Source: Micropterix aruncella
Taxonomy: Eukaryota; Arthropoda; Insecta; Lepidoptera; Micropterigidae
Reading direction: 5' to 3'
Length of the DNA: 64,000 bases
Assembly: GCA_944548615.1 (NCBI GenBank)
Contig: OX155964.1
Coordinates: 11,004,925-11,068,924 of the forward strand
The notes under the pieces are model-generated. The model was given only the letters and a program-made list of their open reading frames with translations, had not been told where the DNA came from and ran no database searches. The position numbers were made by a program, and so were the translations under genes. How positions within the stretch are numbered: position 1 is the first letter of the stretch; each line of letters opens with the position of its first letter. Below are positions 49,126 through 60,507 of this stretch, piece after piece.

Positions 49126-50355
49126 AATAGAATAGAAAAGGTTTATTGTGCTAAAAAATGCAACATTACACAGTGAAAATTACACTGGTTCAAAAAAACT
49201 ATTTATGCACAAAGAGCGGACCTTATCACTATAGAGGATTTCAACAAGGATTACGTATATAGCTCGGGCTGTGGTCCATACGTATGAATTAACATGACGC
49301 GTAGCAGTGTTGGCGTGACAGTAGATACCGTGTCGTAATTTTAAAACATATTTTTTTTCATTACGTCGCGACCTTAGGATCCCGCTTTTAACATGGCAGC
49401 ATGTAAGAGTAAACGTACGATTATAGTCGAACACACGAATCATTTTGAAGCCACAGTATATTGTCATTTCCGCATTAACCGTAAGGAAAATATTGATACA
49501 TAGAATCAAGTAATAGAGTGTGAGCACAATTCCTTGTAATTCAACAAAATTACGATTGAAACATAGTTATCCATACTAATATTATAAAGAAGTAATATTA
49601 CGTAAGTTTGTAAGTTTGTATGTAGAGGGTAACGAAACTACTTATTCGATTTCCAAAAAAAACAATAATGGAAAGCTCTGTTATTGACGAGTGCCATCGG
49701 CTATATTTTAATGCGATAGATAAGATTCAATAAGAAATCACGATTTTTGTAAATACAATCGGATAAAAATGAGCTGGTGAGTTGTTTATCGACGTGCGCT
49801 GAAGAAACGGTTTGATATATGTGAAAACAATATAGGACAAAAACATCAGCCTCAAAGAGATCTATAAGAAAATTGACAATAGCATATATCTAACTTTTAT
49901 ATTTAAGCTACAAAAACTGCTATTATGTCTCAAAAATGTAAGAAAAATAAGTAGGCAGTGTTTGTTGAAGACGTTAGCAATAAAATAAGAATCTTATCAA
50001 AATTAATTAATTCATTAATACGGGTGTTAAATAGAGACACAATTAGCCATTACAGGTATCGCCATTACAGGTATATATAGAGATATCATGAAATTAGTAA
50101 CGCGTGGCGAGGAACAAGAAGCGTACGTATAGGAGATAGGTAGCGTGCATCTGGGGGGGGGGGGGGGGTGTCGTCTTGCGCTATATAACTAAAGGTAGCG
50201 TCTAAATAGGCAAATAAACGCCACTCTACTTAAATTAACAAATCGATTCGAAACTTTACCCGAAGCGAAGCCGCGGGCATCAGCTAGTTCTGTATAAACC
50301 CGTAATAACAAAATGGTAATGTAAGAATCATTTCAATATTTTTCTCACTGTATCG
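49126..50355. mobile_element. RepD copy 1, interrupted by a Helitron
   Basis: Sequence from about 49235 (AACAAGGATTACGTATATAGC, GAATTAACATGACGCGTA, CCGTGTCGTAATTTTAAAAC) through AATTCCTTGTAATTCAAC to 49569, then after the Helitron TTCTGTATAAACCCG ... CAATATTTTTCTCACTGT to 50355. It matches 58925-59365 along its length and 55110-55235 over the last part. A (AATAG)n stretch at 49126 precedes it and may belong to a neighbouring LINE tail. The 115-codon minus-strand ORF in it is not conserved in the other copy. Confidence 0.7.
49570..50287 (+). mobile_element. Non-autonomous Helitron, 718 bp, with readable empty site
   Basis: It starts TCCATACTAATATTATAAAG and ends with CCCG-loop-CGGG hairpin sequence followed by GCATCAGCTAG. 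It sits between A and T. The paralogous RepD copies at 55150 and 59290 have the uninterrupted junction (ATCGTTATTCTGTATAAAACC at 55158 or thereabouts), which equals left flank GTTA plus right flank TTCTG. A 16-G run lies inside. Confidence 0.93.
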
Positions 50356-50399
50356 GGTCCGGCTCACCAACAAAAAGAAGAAGACGAGAGCTGGGTAGA

Positions 50400-50790
50400 A
50401 CATAATCATGAGTTATCGTGAGCATTACTCCTCATCGATCCACTTCTACTCCATAATAAGCAGACAGAACGAGGGCTCATAAATCCCGGATAGCCGGAAT
50501 CAATTTATTGGCAGATACGATAGAAGCGCAGAGTATTATACGATAGTACGGGAAGGGAGGGAGGTTTAATAGAAAGCAGTCCGTGGCGAATTGTTTGCTT
50601 ATCTGGCCGGCAGTTTATGATATGATATGCAGCATCATATTCCCGGAGAGCACGAGGCGACCCGATGTTATCTGCAGCCGACGGCGTCTCGCAAAAATTG
50701 ATACTAAATTGCTTGGCGTTCGCATCAAATTCACCGGCTATTGCGCCGTTACTGGACCGTGCGCCGTATAATAGAAAATCCTAAGAGGGA
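50400..50790. other. GC-richer unique block, possible regulatory DNA
   Basis: Balanced composition with few repeats, including GATAGCCGGAATCAATTTATTGG, GTTATCTGCAGCCGACGG and GCTTATCTGGCCGGC (each shortened by pattern). No coding region with splice signals is evident. A candidate conserved non-coding element. Confidence 0.25.
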
Positions 50791-51954
50791 GCCTCCTATT
50801 ATGAATGATCTTGTCTCCGTAGTCTAATACGTGTCTCTGAGCTTCCCACTAACATATATTTTATTGTAGCCCAACGTCGTAACATGTCGAGAGGACAAAA
50901 ACTCGCCGATGAAGTCATATCTTGCTGGGTCTACTGCGTGTCGAAATAATTTAGGAAAACTCAAATATCATCTAGCTAGTGTAGTAGTACCTACCTAAAC
51001 TTTTTTTTTTACCAGGGACTTCTACGACTTTTTAGTCGACGCAGGGATACCAACGTTTAAAATAAAATCTCCATCTAGTGTAAAACTGTCCTAAACGCCA
51101 AATAATCAAAAATAATATTTTAATCGAAATTGAGGGTTTCCGTTATTTTATTCTTTTAAATCAATTGACTAAGCGTCAGCTAAAATTAGTTTTCCAAATA
51201 AATATTAACGAAAAATAATCTCCAGCGACTTTTCAAATTTTTGCGAGTGTAAATCTGTCAACCGTTTAGTTAAAATATCATCGAAATAAGACATGTAGGT
51301 ACTAGATTTAGTTCCCGCTGACCTCAGGTGGTCCGCAGACCACCGGTTGTAAGCGACTGATCTAGTTTAAATCTATCCTTATAGCCAAATAATAAAAAAA
51401 TCCTTTTTTATCGAATAGATAAGGACACGGCTAGATTATAGCAAGTCGGCTGCTTTACAGCATTTTGGGAGTCAGACTGCTCGAGACATGCAGTGCATAT
51501 ACCACTGTCAGAAACGCAAATTCGGCAACGATGGTTGCAAAATTATTACCAAGTATGACGTAGTGTCTTTACGAAAGTGTGCCTTTGTGTGACTATTATT
51601 GCAAATAAGGAGATCGCTATTAAGTAGCCTACTGGAGGTTACTCCAGTAGGCTACTTAATATGGATAATGGTTAAGATCTCCATTGGATAATATTTATTT
51701 ATTTATTTATTTATTTATTTATAACGTACAAGAACAAAAAAATACAAGGACATGCATACTGTTGTACATGAGGAATAATTAAGAACAAACATTATAATAG
51801 CGAAAAACATAGCTCTATGGATATAAATATGCTAGTTTAATATAATAATATAATAATGGTTTAAGTCTCCTTGCGATTTCGACAAATGAGCTCAAATGTC
51901 TTTCATATTTTCACCTCAATTTTTAAATTATCCCTCCACTTTACGGAATTACCC
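50791..51954. other. Mixed AT-rich sequence with a hairpin and a LINE tail
   Basis: It contains the perfect hairpin at 51619-51660 and (ATTT)n at 51696-51723 followed by ATAACGTACAAGAAC, the look of a minus-strand LINE tail. No gene is supported. Confidence 0.45.
51619..51660. other. Perfect 19-bp hairpin with 4-nt loop
   Basis: ATTAAGTAGCCTACTGGAG, loop GTTA, then the exact reverse complement. It is the most stable short palindrome I found in the window. It might be a structured RNA or a recent inverted duplication. Confidence 0.95.
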
Positions 51955-52188
51955 ACTTTGATTTTTTACAAGACTGCCCAACAAAATGTAGTTTATCTCT
52001 GTATGTTTTCCGTCACTTGATTCACCATAACTTCTAAACGCTTGAACAGATTTAGAAGTGGGTGACATTGATAGAAGCATTATGTCATCCCGAGGGTCAT
52101 ATGGTACTTTAACTATCCAAATATCAAGTAAGTAACTAGTTGTCTCTATGTATAAAGGTCCAAATCTCAACAAATTAACATAAATATA

Positions 52189-52882
52189 GGGTAAAAGTGG
52201 TATAGTTGCCCCAGGAGGATAGACGCTCCATACCTACTTCAAAATTAAGACTTGAAAACATGATACGGTCGCAGCTACTACTTATAAGCAAATTACAACC
52301 CCCTGACCTTTTAGTCTTTGAGCGGCAACTGCGAAGATTGCTTTTGTCGCCTGTGTAAAAATAAATGAATAGTTTTAAAAAAACTTTAAAAACACGCTTT
52401 TATAAATGCACGTAAAAACCAAAAAATCCGGCTTCATCATCAGACCTTGAAACTTAATCGTGGTCAAAGTTCATTTCAAGACCTTTCTAACAAGTCCAAA
52501 CACGGCAATGATACGATATTCCACCATGGAATGCCAGTGCCTATCTTCCGGCTTCATCATCAGACCTTGAAACCTAATCGTGGTCAAAGTTCATTCCAAG
52601 ACTTTTCTAACAAGTCCAAACACAGCTATGATACGATGTTCCATCATGAAGTTCCAGTTCATATCTTCCGACTCCATCATCAGATCAGTTCGACAGTACC
52701 ATATTATTGATTTGTCATCAGAACTACATACAGCTGCCAATTTTCATGACGCTACGATCCTTGGAAGATGGTTAAATTAGTTACCTTAGATTCCATTACA
52801 TAGCTACATACAGGTCGACCCAATAAAAGCGTGTTAATAATGTTCGACGACGGCTCCTGGGGAAGTTATCCTACTATTACCC
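52189..52882. mobile_element. TA-flanked TIR element D
   Basis: The left end GGGTAAAAGTGGTATAGTTG and the right end (complement) GGGTAATAGTAGGATAACTT are inverted, both followed by CCCCAGGAG, between TA (52187-52188 and 52883-52884). The TA target and the GGG start recall the pogo-like elements A-C, but the sequence differs. It contains RepE copy 2 at 52389-52837, so little of its own interior (about 245 bp) remains. Confidence 0.8.
52389..52837 (+). mobile_element. RepE copy 2
   Basis: Ends AACACGCTTTTATAAATGC and (complement) AACACGCTTTTATTGGG. Two full units and a partial of about 118 bp (CATCATCAGACCTTGAAACY...TTTCTAACAAGTCCAAACAC...) lie inside, followed by a unique end that contains AGGTCGACC. 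It is the reverse of RepE copy 1 and closely similar. Confidence 0.85.
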
Positions 52883-53159
52883 TAATATGGTGTTTAGTGT
52901 CAAATGAAAGGTCAGATGGAGAACAGTTCGGAAATATACATGTATCTACATGAATAAATACATAAATCACAAATATTTTATAAGAAAAACCGTAATAAAA
53001 ATAATTATAAAACTTTCTGTAACGGCAGTCTTGTTTTAATTTTTTTTTAAATATATTTACTCGTTTACTATGAATATAAAACTGATTCTTCATTAGTTTG
53101 GTGACTTCAGAATTTCGGAATACGTATTTCCTACGCACGAAAATCAAAGGCAGTTTAGT

Positions 53160-53460
53160 CAGAGTCTGCTAAATCTGCGATGAAGAATTCGCCACCTATA
53201 GGTTCGCGCTCGACCCGGGCGAAACTCAATGAATATTTAATGCGAACCTTTTCGGCGAATCAATAAAAAAGTCGGCAACTTTATAATGTTTACATACGCC
53301 GCTGTAAGGAAAGGACGCGGTCCGACGAGGTCGCTCGTTTACCCGAGGTAAATGATATGCTAATTTTATTTCTTGTCCGTAGGGTTGGGCATTGGAAAAT
53401 AGCGCGGGTTCGACTTAAAATCGATGTGACAAAAAGTGGGGCTTATTGCCGTTGGTATAC
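53160..53460. other. GC-richer unique block, possible regulatory DNA
   Basis: It contains GCGCTCGACCCGGGCGAAAC, GCGGTCCGACGAGGTCGC and TTTACCCGAGGTAAATGATA, a small palindrome. It is not repeated in the window and has no supported reading frame. Confidence 0.25.
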
Positions 53461-55109
53461 CTGCGATAGCAATCATTTTGTGATATTTTCAAATCGTGTT
53501 TACGCACAGACCTGGAGCAAGAACATGTGAATGCGATAAAGGTTATTTATTTCTATTACAACCATTACAATGAACGTCCAAGCATATTAAATTAATCGTA
53601 ATTTACTTATTTAGTTATCCAAAAACTGTCGCGATAACGTTGGTAATAGAAAAAAACCCTGTTACAGAAAGGCTCATTTTTTAAAATTTTAAAAACAAAT
53701 TGAGAAAATTTCAGGTACCTACTGTGGGTTCAATAAAAGCTGTGGGTTCAACGTGAGATAATAAAGATAAAGTCGTTTTTTTATTATGATAAAAAAAAAG
53801 ATTTGTTAAAAAAATAAGGTATTGAGAGATGTGTTTGAAAGGGGTCTTGAAGAAGTTAGGCCCACTTGTGTGACGAAATCTGTTACGACCGCGTGGCTAA
53901 TAAAGTTAAGGTAGTTTAGAAAAAAAAGTTTTTAAAGACATTTTCTTTATAGAGCTTGTCATCATTAGAACTCGGTGTTTATGGATATTGATAGGTATAT
54001 GTGCCACAACCCCAGATACATTTGAAAATCTAATTATGAATATATTACAATTTAATTAAGTAATCTGTTTATTATGAAAATAGTTATTCTCCTCTTATCT
54101 TTGTATTTACATAACTTATTCCTTTTTTCTATTTTTCGTTCTCATAAAATGTGTTATTTCATAATTATATATTTTATTTTCTTATTACTATCTATTTAAT
54201 AATAAATTAATTTATTACCACATTAATATACATGTTTATGAATCTATTTACTGTTTTTTGTGCTCTATTTACTTTATATTTATTCTTTTAATACTTTGGA
54301 CTGTTTAGTAACTTAGCAATTACTTTTCAGAATATTTTCTGTTTATTTAGAAAACCCTAATAATTTCACTTTTCACTTTAAAAAATGCTTGTATATTTTA
54401 AACTTTTCTTTTATATAGAATAACGCACTATAGGACCGTTTAATTGGTGGAAACATATAAATGGTTTATGTTTGTTATATTTTGATTAAGTAAATATGTT
54501 TTTTGTACTGTCTGTTACCTGAATAAAATAAAATGAAAAAATATGTTTCGTGTAAATTTTGAAGAAAAAAACGAGCCCCACGTTCGCGCCAATATTAAAA
54601 AAGCAATGAAATAAATTACTCTAAAAAATATTCCAATTACCAAAAAGACAAAATAATATAGCATAACAATTGACAATACCAAAATTAGTAGGTACCTACC
54701 TATGTACCTACATTAAATTACATTGATAAGTACAAAGTTTTTTTGCAGACTATTTTAAAATGTTATTTTGCGCATAAGTACATGTCGATTATAAGGAGAT
54801 ACGCCCGAGTGGATCTCTTATAAATGTCAAAAATTTTAATCACCTTTATTTATCAGGCAATTTATTAAGAACTTTAAGTCCTATGCAGAGACTTCTAGCC
54901 TGGATCTTAGCCTTACGTGGTATGATCGGTTGGAGGTAATAGATTTTATTCCTTGTGTCATGGGAACTCTTATTGCATTAGAATTCGCAAAGTGCTTCTT
55001 GAGCAAAAAATGCACATACTACTGTCAATATCGTGTCACAGTCATGTCGTAAACTGTCATGACTGCCTTGGACCAATACCCACTATCGCAGGCATGCAAT
55101 TGTGCAATG
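53461..55109. other. AT-rich sequence, no gene seen
   Basis: Long runs of A/T-rich sequence (54050-54540) without repeats I can assign. AGTAGGTACCTACC-type microsatellite-like words occur near 54690. No coding region is supported. Confidence 0.4.
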
Positions 55110-55235
55110 GTGTTATACCAAAATTCCTTGTAATTCAACAAAATTGCGATTGTAACATCGTTATTCTGTATAAAACCGTAATAATAAAATGGTAATGTAA
55201 GAATCAATCCAATATTTTTCTCAGTGTGGAAAACA
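55110..55235. mobile_element. RepD copy 2, end fragment
   Basis: AATTCCTTGTAATTCAAC, AAATTGCGATTGTAACATCG, TTATTCTGTATAAAACCG and CAATATTTTTCTCAGTGTG reproduce the last 110 bp of RepD without the Helitron. It provides the empty site for the Helitron at 49570-50287. Confidence 0.8.
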
Positions 55236-55597
55236 AACTACTACACAAAAAGTGTGATAAAAGTAGGTATATAAAAGTATATATATAAAAGTAAATATAT
55301 ATTTATTTTTTATTTTTTTATCCCAGTTTGATGTAGAGAATCACTACTTGAAATAAGAAATCTAGGTCTCGAACATCCTGTATGTGCACTAGTTTGTGCG
55401 TTATATAAAAAAAACACTCAAGCATGCAAGCGAGAGAGAAAGCGAATACAGTCAAATGTATTTGACAGAATCCTGCCTGCAGTTGTATTAAAAAAAAAAT
55501 ATTTTGCATCAATTAAGTCACCCTCATACTCCACAAGTTCTTCGATCCATCCGAAAAATAAGTGGATAACGTATATGTAGATAGGTATTGTCATTTA
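55236..55597. other. AT-rich sequence, nothing recognised
   Basis: TATATAAAAGTA repeats near 55270-55300. No gene or assigned repeat. Confidence 0.4.
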
Positions 55598-55882
55598 GGG
55601 GCTCTCTAGACCATCAAGCATGCTTGTCAAGCATCGCGTCGCGGGCTGGGAGGGGATCGTATACCGCAGGAAATAAGCATTTTTTAAAAATATTTACCAA
55701 TAATGCCTAATTTCTACTTTAATTACGTCTAATTAACGCGACTCCCTGGTATAAACTACACAATTAGGCATTTTTGGTTAATATTAAAAAACATATATTT
55801 GCATATTTCCTGCGGTTTACGATCCCATCCCAGCCGGCGACGCGACGCTTGACAAGCATGCTTGATCGTCTAGAGAGCCCCC
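55598..55882. mobile_element. Foldback MITE, copy 2
   Basis: The left arm starts GGGGCTCTCTAGACCATCAA and the right arm ends CTTGATCGTCTAGAGAGCCC, with TA outside both ends. The arms match each other and the copy at 6349-6663 (TCAAGCATGCTTGTCAAGC, GGGCTGGGAGGGGATCG, ATTAGGCATTTTTGG). The interior is shorter than in copy 1 by about 30 bp. Confidence 0.9.
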
Positions 55883-58083
55883 TACGAAGGTATGTTGTTG
55901 TTTATCCATTGGAAATCATAAATCAAGGACATCCTTAAGTACATTAATATACCTATATTTGTTGATTTTTTTTCCATAAAATTAATAATTGATACAAAAT
56001 ATAGGTACCTACTATCGAATCAAGAATAACACAGAAAAATATTATTTATCTTTTAGATTCAGCTATATTCGAGAACCGTGAAACTCTGCACATCACTATC
56101 TACTAGATGAAGTTATAATCAACCGCACCTCAGAATGTCTTGATTGAAAAGAAATCCAGGGCAGAATTGGGAGTATTGCGTTATATCCTTTATTTTATTA
56201 ATACGTGTTAATTTACCCTTTCGTTTTGTCAAGTATCATACAAAAGAAACGAAGCATCTTAACCCTTCAGGCCCGGCCCCTCAGCCGATTGACAAGTTGG
56301 TGTCCCAAAAAATTTTAGAAAATAAAAGAAAAAAATGAATTATTACACTGTCTCACCAAAACATTAATTACTGCCAAACCACTGTACCCATAATTAAAAT
56401 AAAACATATTAATATAATAAAACATATTTAAATAAAACAAATTAAATTAAAATAAAATTAAAACGGGGCCGTCACGCTGAATCATGTTGTGGCCGATATC
56501 GGCCGATTGGATGTATTCACGCTGTTCACGCGAGACCTAAAATCCTTTTTTCAATTGTTGATTTTGTGCATCAAACTGAACACAAAAGGCCGAAAAAATT
56601 GGTTTATTTATGAAATTAGGAGGTTAATATTTACAAGATATTATACTTATTACCTACATAAAAAACAAAATTTAAAATAGTGAGAAACTTTTTTTTTAAT
56701 TTAGGCCTTCAATACTTACTGAGATATAAAAATAATATCTTATTAATTGATATCAATATTCCATTGGCTCACCTATAAAATATAACAAACGATATTAATT
56801 ATAATAAAATAAAATTAGAAACAAAAAAAAAAATCGATAATAAAACATTGAATTGTATCCATATTGAAATGGCCTGAAATAACATAATATTTAAGTAAAG
56901 ATATAAAATGTATTAACTGAAACAGGCAGAATAAAATCGGCACCTACCGAACTTATAGGAGAGAAAATAAAATAAAAAGACCAAAAACGTAAAAAAAAAA
57001 CAAAAAATTATTTAAAAATTCAAAATTCGCATTTTACAAAATTATACAATTTAAAACGCGCAATCTTCATATTTAAAATCTTGTCATTTAATTGATCATA
57101 TATACAAGAAAGTGTGAAATAATAACATTTCCATTGTCATTATAATTATTCTGCAGAATTACTAATTCTGCGGTAATACAATATTACCGCAGAATTACGA
57201 AATAGGATATTTAACAAATTAAATTGCTGTTATTTTAAAAAATATCGGCGATTACAAAACCTAAAGGGTAATACCTATCTGATGTCTGATTAAGAAAATC
57301 TGAAGGTTCTGCAAAAGAATAGATACAAATACCTAAACTCTATAAACTATAAACGTGGATTTGATATTTCTGTTTTAGATATGTCTTAATTCTGTTTTAG
57401 ATATTTCTTAATTCTTGTTTACAATGTAATGGTTAATTTTGTATAGTTTATTGGCATTCAGATTTCTAATGTGATAAAATTTTCATTTTGCCAGATATAT
57501 GATCAAAATAAGAATTATAAATAATATATGTATTGATTGTAAGTTATATACCCTTGCAGGGTTTTTGGAATTAAATAAACTTTGAACTTTGAACTTATCT
57601 ACATTTCATTACTTTTGATATACGTCCGCCCCTGCTCCCCAATTTTTGTATTCCCGAGCATGTGTACGATCAACAGAAAAAAGCAGGTATCCTCCGTCTT
57701 TCTTTCGTACGTTTTTCTTCCAAAATTATGTAAAATTATAACTTTATTACGGGATGCCCGAAGGGGAGGGTCGGGGGAGAGAGATGCCGAATAGCGCCCA
57801 ACACGCACGTTTGAAAGAGACAGCATGAGAGAAAATTAATTTGGACGGCTGCTCCGAAAATTACGAGGTCTCAATCGAGCGTGTATAGTGCTAACGATCA
57901 CTTTTGGCGCGTGAGGAAAGTTCTGAGTATTGGCTGTTTTCACCATTATAAGAGATTTAGACATGGACTTAATGAACACAAGCTCATAACACGATTTAGT
58001 TATACGGTAGTTCTATGCAATTATACCTACACTAAATAACATCTAGATTTCTGAAGAAAATTTAAGTGTAGAAATATATCAGG
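55883..58083. other. Mostly AT-rich sequence with a hairpin and a LINE-type tail
   Basis: It includes the hairpin at 57163-57197 and a LINE-like terminus at about 57541-57596 (CCTTGCAGGG hairpin, AATAAACTTTGAACTTTGAAC). A GC-richer part at 57740-57860 (CGAAGGGGAGGGTCGGGGG) has no recognisable gene. Confidence 0.4.
57163..57197. other. 15-bp perfect-stem hairpin
   Basis: TAATTCTGCGGTAAT (57163-57177) and ATTACCGCAGAATTA (57183-57197) are exact complements around a 5-nt spacer. An extra CTGCAGAATTA just upstream repeats one arm. Confidence 0.93.
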
Positions 58084-58835
58084 TAGTTGGGATTCTTGGT
58101 TGGGGCAGTGCAGCACTATCGCACCTGGATCCGAGAAGGTGCTGTTAAGAGTTGTCAAAAAAAACCGTTAAGATACCCGTCCGAGCAACTTTTTCGTGAG
58201 TTCTCTGTTCTTGATGTACGGCAAACATTTGCTAAAACGATAATACTCTATTATCACAAACATAAAGAATTGCAACAGCAAACAACCCATAAAATTATAA
58301 CACGAGCGATAACTAATAGTAACAACAAAGTTCCCAAACTGAATAGTACCCATATACTTGGCACCGTCATTGATCAATAAAACTAAAGATATACCCGGCG
58401 TTAATACTCAAGGTATTAATATAAACAAAAAAGACTAACCCACTGGTCTATCACCCAGGGAAGGAAAGAAAATGAAAAACTAATTTGTTTTATTCCTAGC
58501 TAACTTACCATTCCTAACACAGTAACTACTATTATCATTATTATTCACCTACCGTATATTTATGATCGGCATCCTTTTTGTTCTCTATATTATTATTATC
58601 ACATACCTTTTAAGATAATTTGAAATTTTATTTTTTACTAAAATTTTGGTTTACTTGATTTTATTTTTCACGGCATTCTTCAACGTATTCTTTTATTTAG
58701 CATTAGGCAGTACTTAATTATACGAATCTGAGCCTACCTTAATGCGGAGGTCTCGTGCGATCCAGTTATGTTAGGTTTAATTTATCTGTAACTGTTATTA
58801 TGATTTTTGTAAAGTAAAGAATTTGAACTTGATCA
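58084..58835 (+). mobile_element. LINE 3'-end fragment
   Basis: GILGWGSA and, after small lesions, RYPSEQLFREFSVLDVRQ match the C-terminal part of LINE ORF2 at 30460-30620 (WGGAP, RYPSEKLFEEFSVLEVRQ). The open part runs to a stop at 58380. The 3' region resembles the other copies loosely and ends near AAAGAATTTGAACTTG. Heavily 5'-truncated and dead. Confidence 0.75.
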
Positions 58836-58924
58836 ATGGTGTTCAAATTATTCCACGGCTCTCCAAACACGAAGATGGTCCCTGGCTATTTTTTGCAGAA
58901 CACTGGACATATACATTTCAAATA

Positions 58925-59365
58925 CTTATGTTTCAATAAGGAGTACGCATATAAATCGGACTGTGGGTCATACTTATGAATTAACATGACGCGTAACGGT
59001 GTTGGCTTGACGGTAGTTACCGTGTCGTAATGTTAAAACATAGTTATTTCATTAGGTCGCGACCTTGGGATCTCGCTTCTAACATGACAGAATGTAGTAG
59101 TATACGTAGGGTTGTAGTCGGACACATGAATCATGTTGAAACTACAGAATACTGATATTTATATATTATACGTACCTAAGGAAATGTTGATAGGTTTTGT
59201 TAGACGTTGACGTCAACAGACGTCAACGTCGATTTCAAGTCTTAACAAAATTCCTTGTAATTCAACAAAATTACGATTGAAACATCGTCTTTTTGTATAA
59301 AACCGTAATAACAAATTGGTAATATAAAAAATAATCCAATATTTTTATCAGTGTACAACTTAAGC
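58925..59365. mobile_element. RepD copy 3
   Basis: TTATGAATTAACATGACGCG, TTACCGTGTCGTAATG, CTAACATGACAGAATGTAG, then AATTCCTTGTAATTCAAC and AACATCGTCTTTTTGTATA through to TTATCAGTGTA match copies 1 and 2. It includes the 12-bp hairpin at 59203-59230 that the other copies lack. Confidence 0.75.
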
Positions 59366-59389
59366 AGCCTTACCAGACTACTGAATCAT

Positions 59390-59660
59390 GGCCCCTTCTA
59401 TTGGCATCGTATCAGTCTCGCGTCCACTCGTCTAATATTCATAACCGATAAATATTTATCTTTCGCTTTTAACCGCCAAAAAACGAAAAGCACTCAAAAA
59501 CAATAATGCCACGGCGCTGTGGGGCCATTCATCACGCGCTCTCTCGCTCGCACCCGCGCTAGCATTAGAGCCCCATCCCTCTCGCGCGTCCGGGACTATA
59601 ATTGAACAAATCACAGCGGAACACTAATGCCACATGTCGCTATTGAGAGCGATTACACAT
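59390..59660. other. GC-richer unique block, possible regulatory DNA
   Basis: It contains GGCGCTGTGGGGCC, CGCTCTCTCGCTCGCACCC, TCTCGCGCGTCCGGGAC and TATAATTGAACAAATCACAGC. It does not match other parts of the window. Candidate conserved non-coding DNA by composition only. Confidence 0.25.
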
Positions 59661-59972
59661 TTATTTCAAATGAGAGATGTTTTTGATTTGGGTTTTTGAT
59701 TTTATCTGATGCTCGGCACGTAAAATAGTTTGATAATAACAAGTATTCTACATACTCTTTATCTTAAAATTATCATCAAGGCACTATTTATGACGATGAC
59801 GAATGTTTATTTGTTTGTTTCTACTCATTGTTGTATAATTTCGCAATGGTCGTGTTAATTATCAGACGACAATCTATAGGTACGACAACTAATACTACTA
59901 TGAAGGGTTTATTTCTATGTGTGCTTGCAACATGTCTGTAAGTGTGTGTATTATTGCGTTCGATCGACAAAT

Positions 59973-60423
59973 AGAGCTGTCAACTACGACGGGCGAACCC
60001 GTCACTTCGTTCTATCTCCCGTGAAGTGAACGCAGATGACTTAGGACAAAACAGTCCAGCTCCGCCACATGCCCGTAAGAGGCCAACGCCTTTTCCGCGA
60101 GATAACGCAGGTATGTTACCCAGCGGAATTACACTCATGCCCTTCTTACACTAAGGTCAGCAACGACCCCTGCTCTATAGGAAACAATACTGCTTCCAGA
60201 CTCCCCCGAATGTAAGTCAGCACGGTGCGCAGACCGTCCAGGAGCGCCAGAAGATTGACTCCTAGGGGAAACTAGCCCCAAGGCCAGAGTCCTACCCGGG
60301 CTCGCACTTCATGCGTGGAGACCGCCGGATGGGTGTTGACCCATGAGCATGACCAACCCTGCATGACCAACCCTGAACAAATGGGTCTTCGTGGCCAACT
60401 CAGCAAGGGCCCATTAGCTCCCC
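59973..60423 (-). mobile_element. RepA copy 3, internally deleted
   Basis: It matches RepA from GAGCTGTCAACTACGACGGG to CCCATTAGCTCCC but lacks part of the centre (the junction is near 60150). TTCGATCGACAA on the left (to 59970) and TTCGATCCGCAG on the right (to 60454) are SINE sequences that overlap, consistent with a decayed target duplication of about 15-20 bp. CATGACCAACCCT is duplicated at 60347 and 60363. Confidence 0.8.
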
Positions 60424-60507
60424 ATTAGCAAGTGTAATGTCGTTCGATCCGCAGAATTAAAATGCAATTCCGTTAATCTTATTCCAACATAAATAAGTGA
60501 CCCAGTA

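Larger units (their letters stand above)
51955..53055 (+). mobile_element. RepC copy 4, split by a TIR element that itself holds RepE
   Basis: The left part ends at AACATAAATATA (52188). The right part resumes at ATATGGTGTTTAGTGTC (52885) and runs through GTATCTACATGAATAAATAC to CGGCAGTCTTGTTTT. The missing piece is precisely the TA-flanked element 52189-52882. Confidence 0.8.

Noticed and set aside
49180..49527. 115-codon minus-strand ORF with a signal-peptide-like start
   Set aside because: It lies in RepD and is not open in the matching part of copy 3 (58925-59365).
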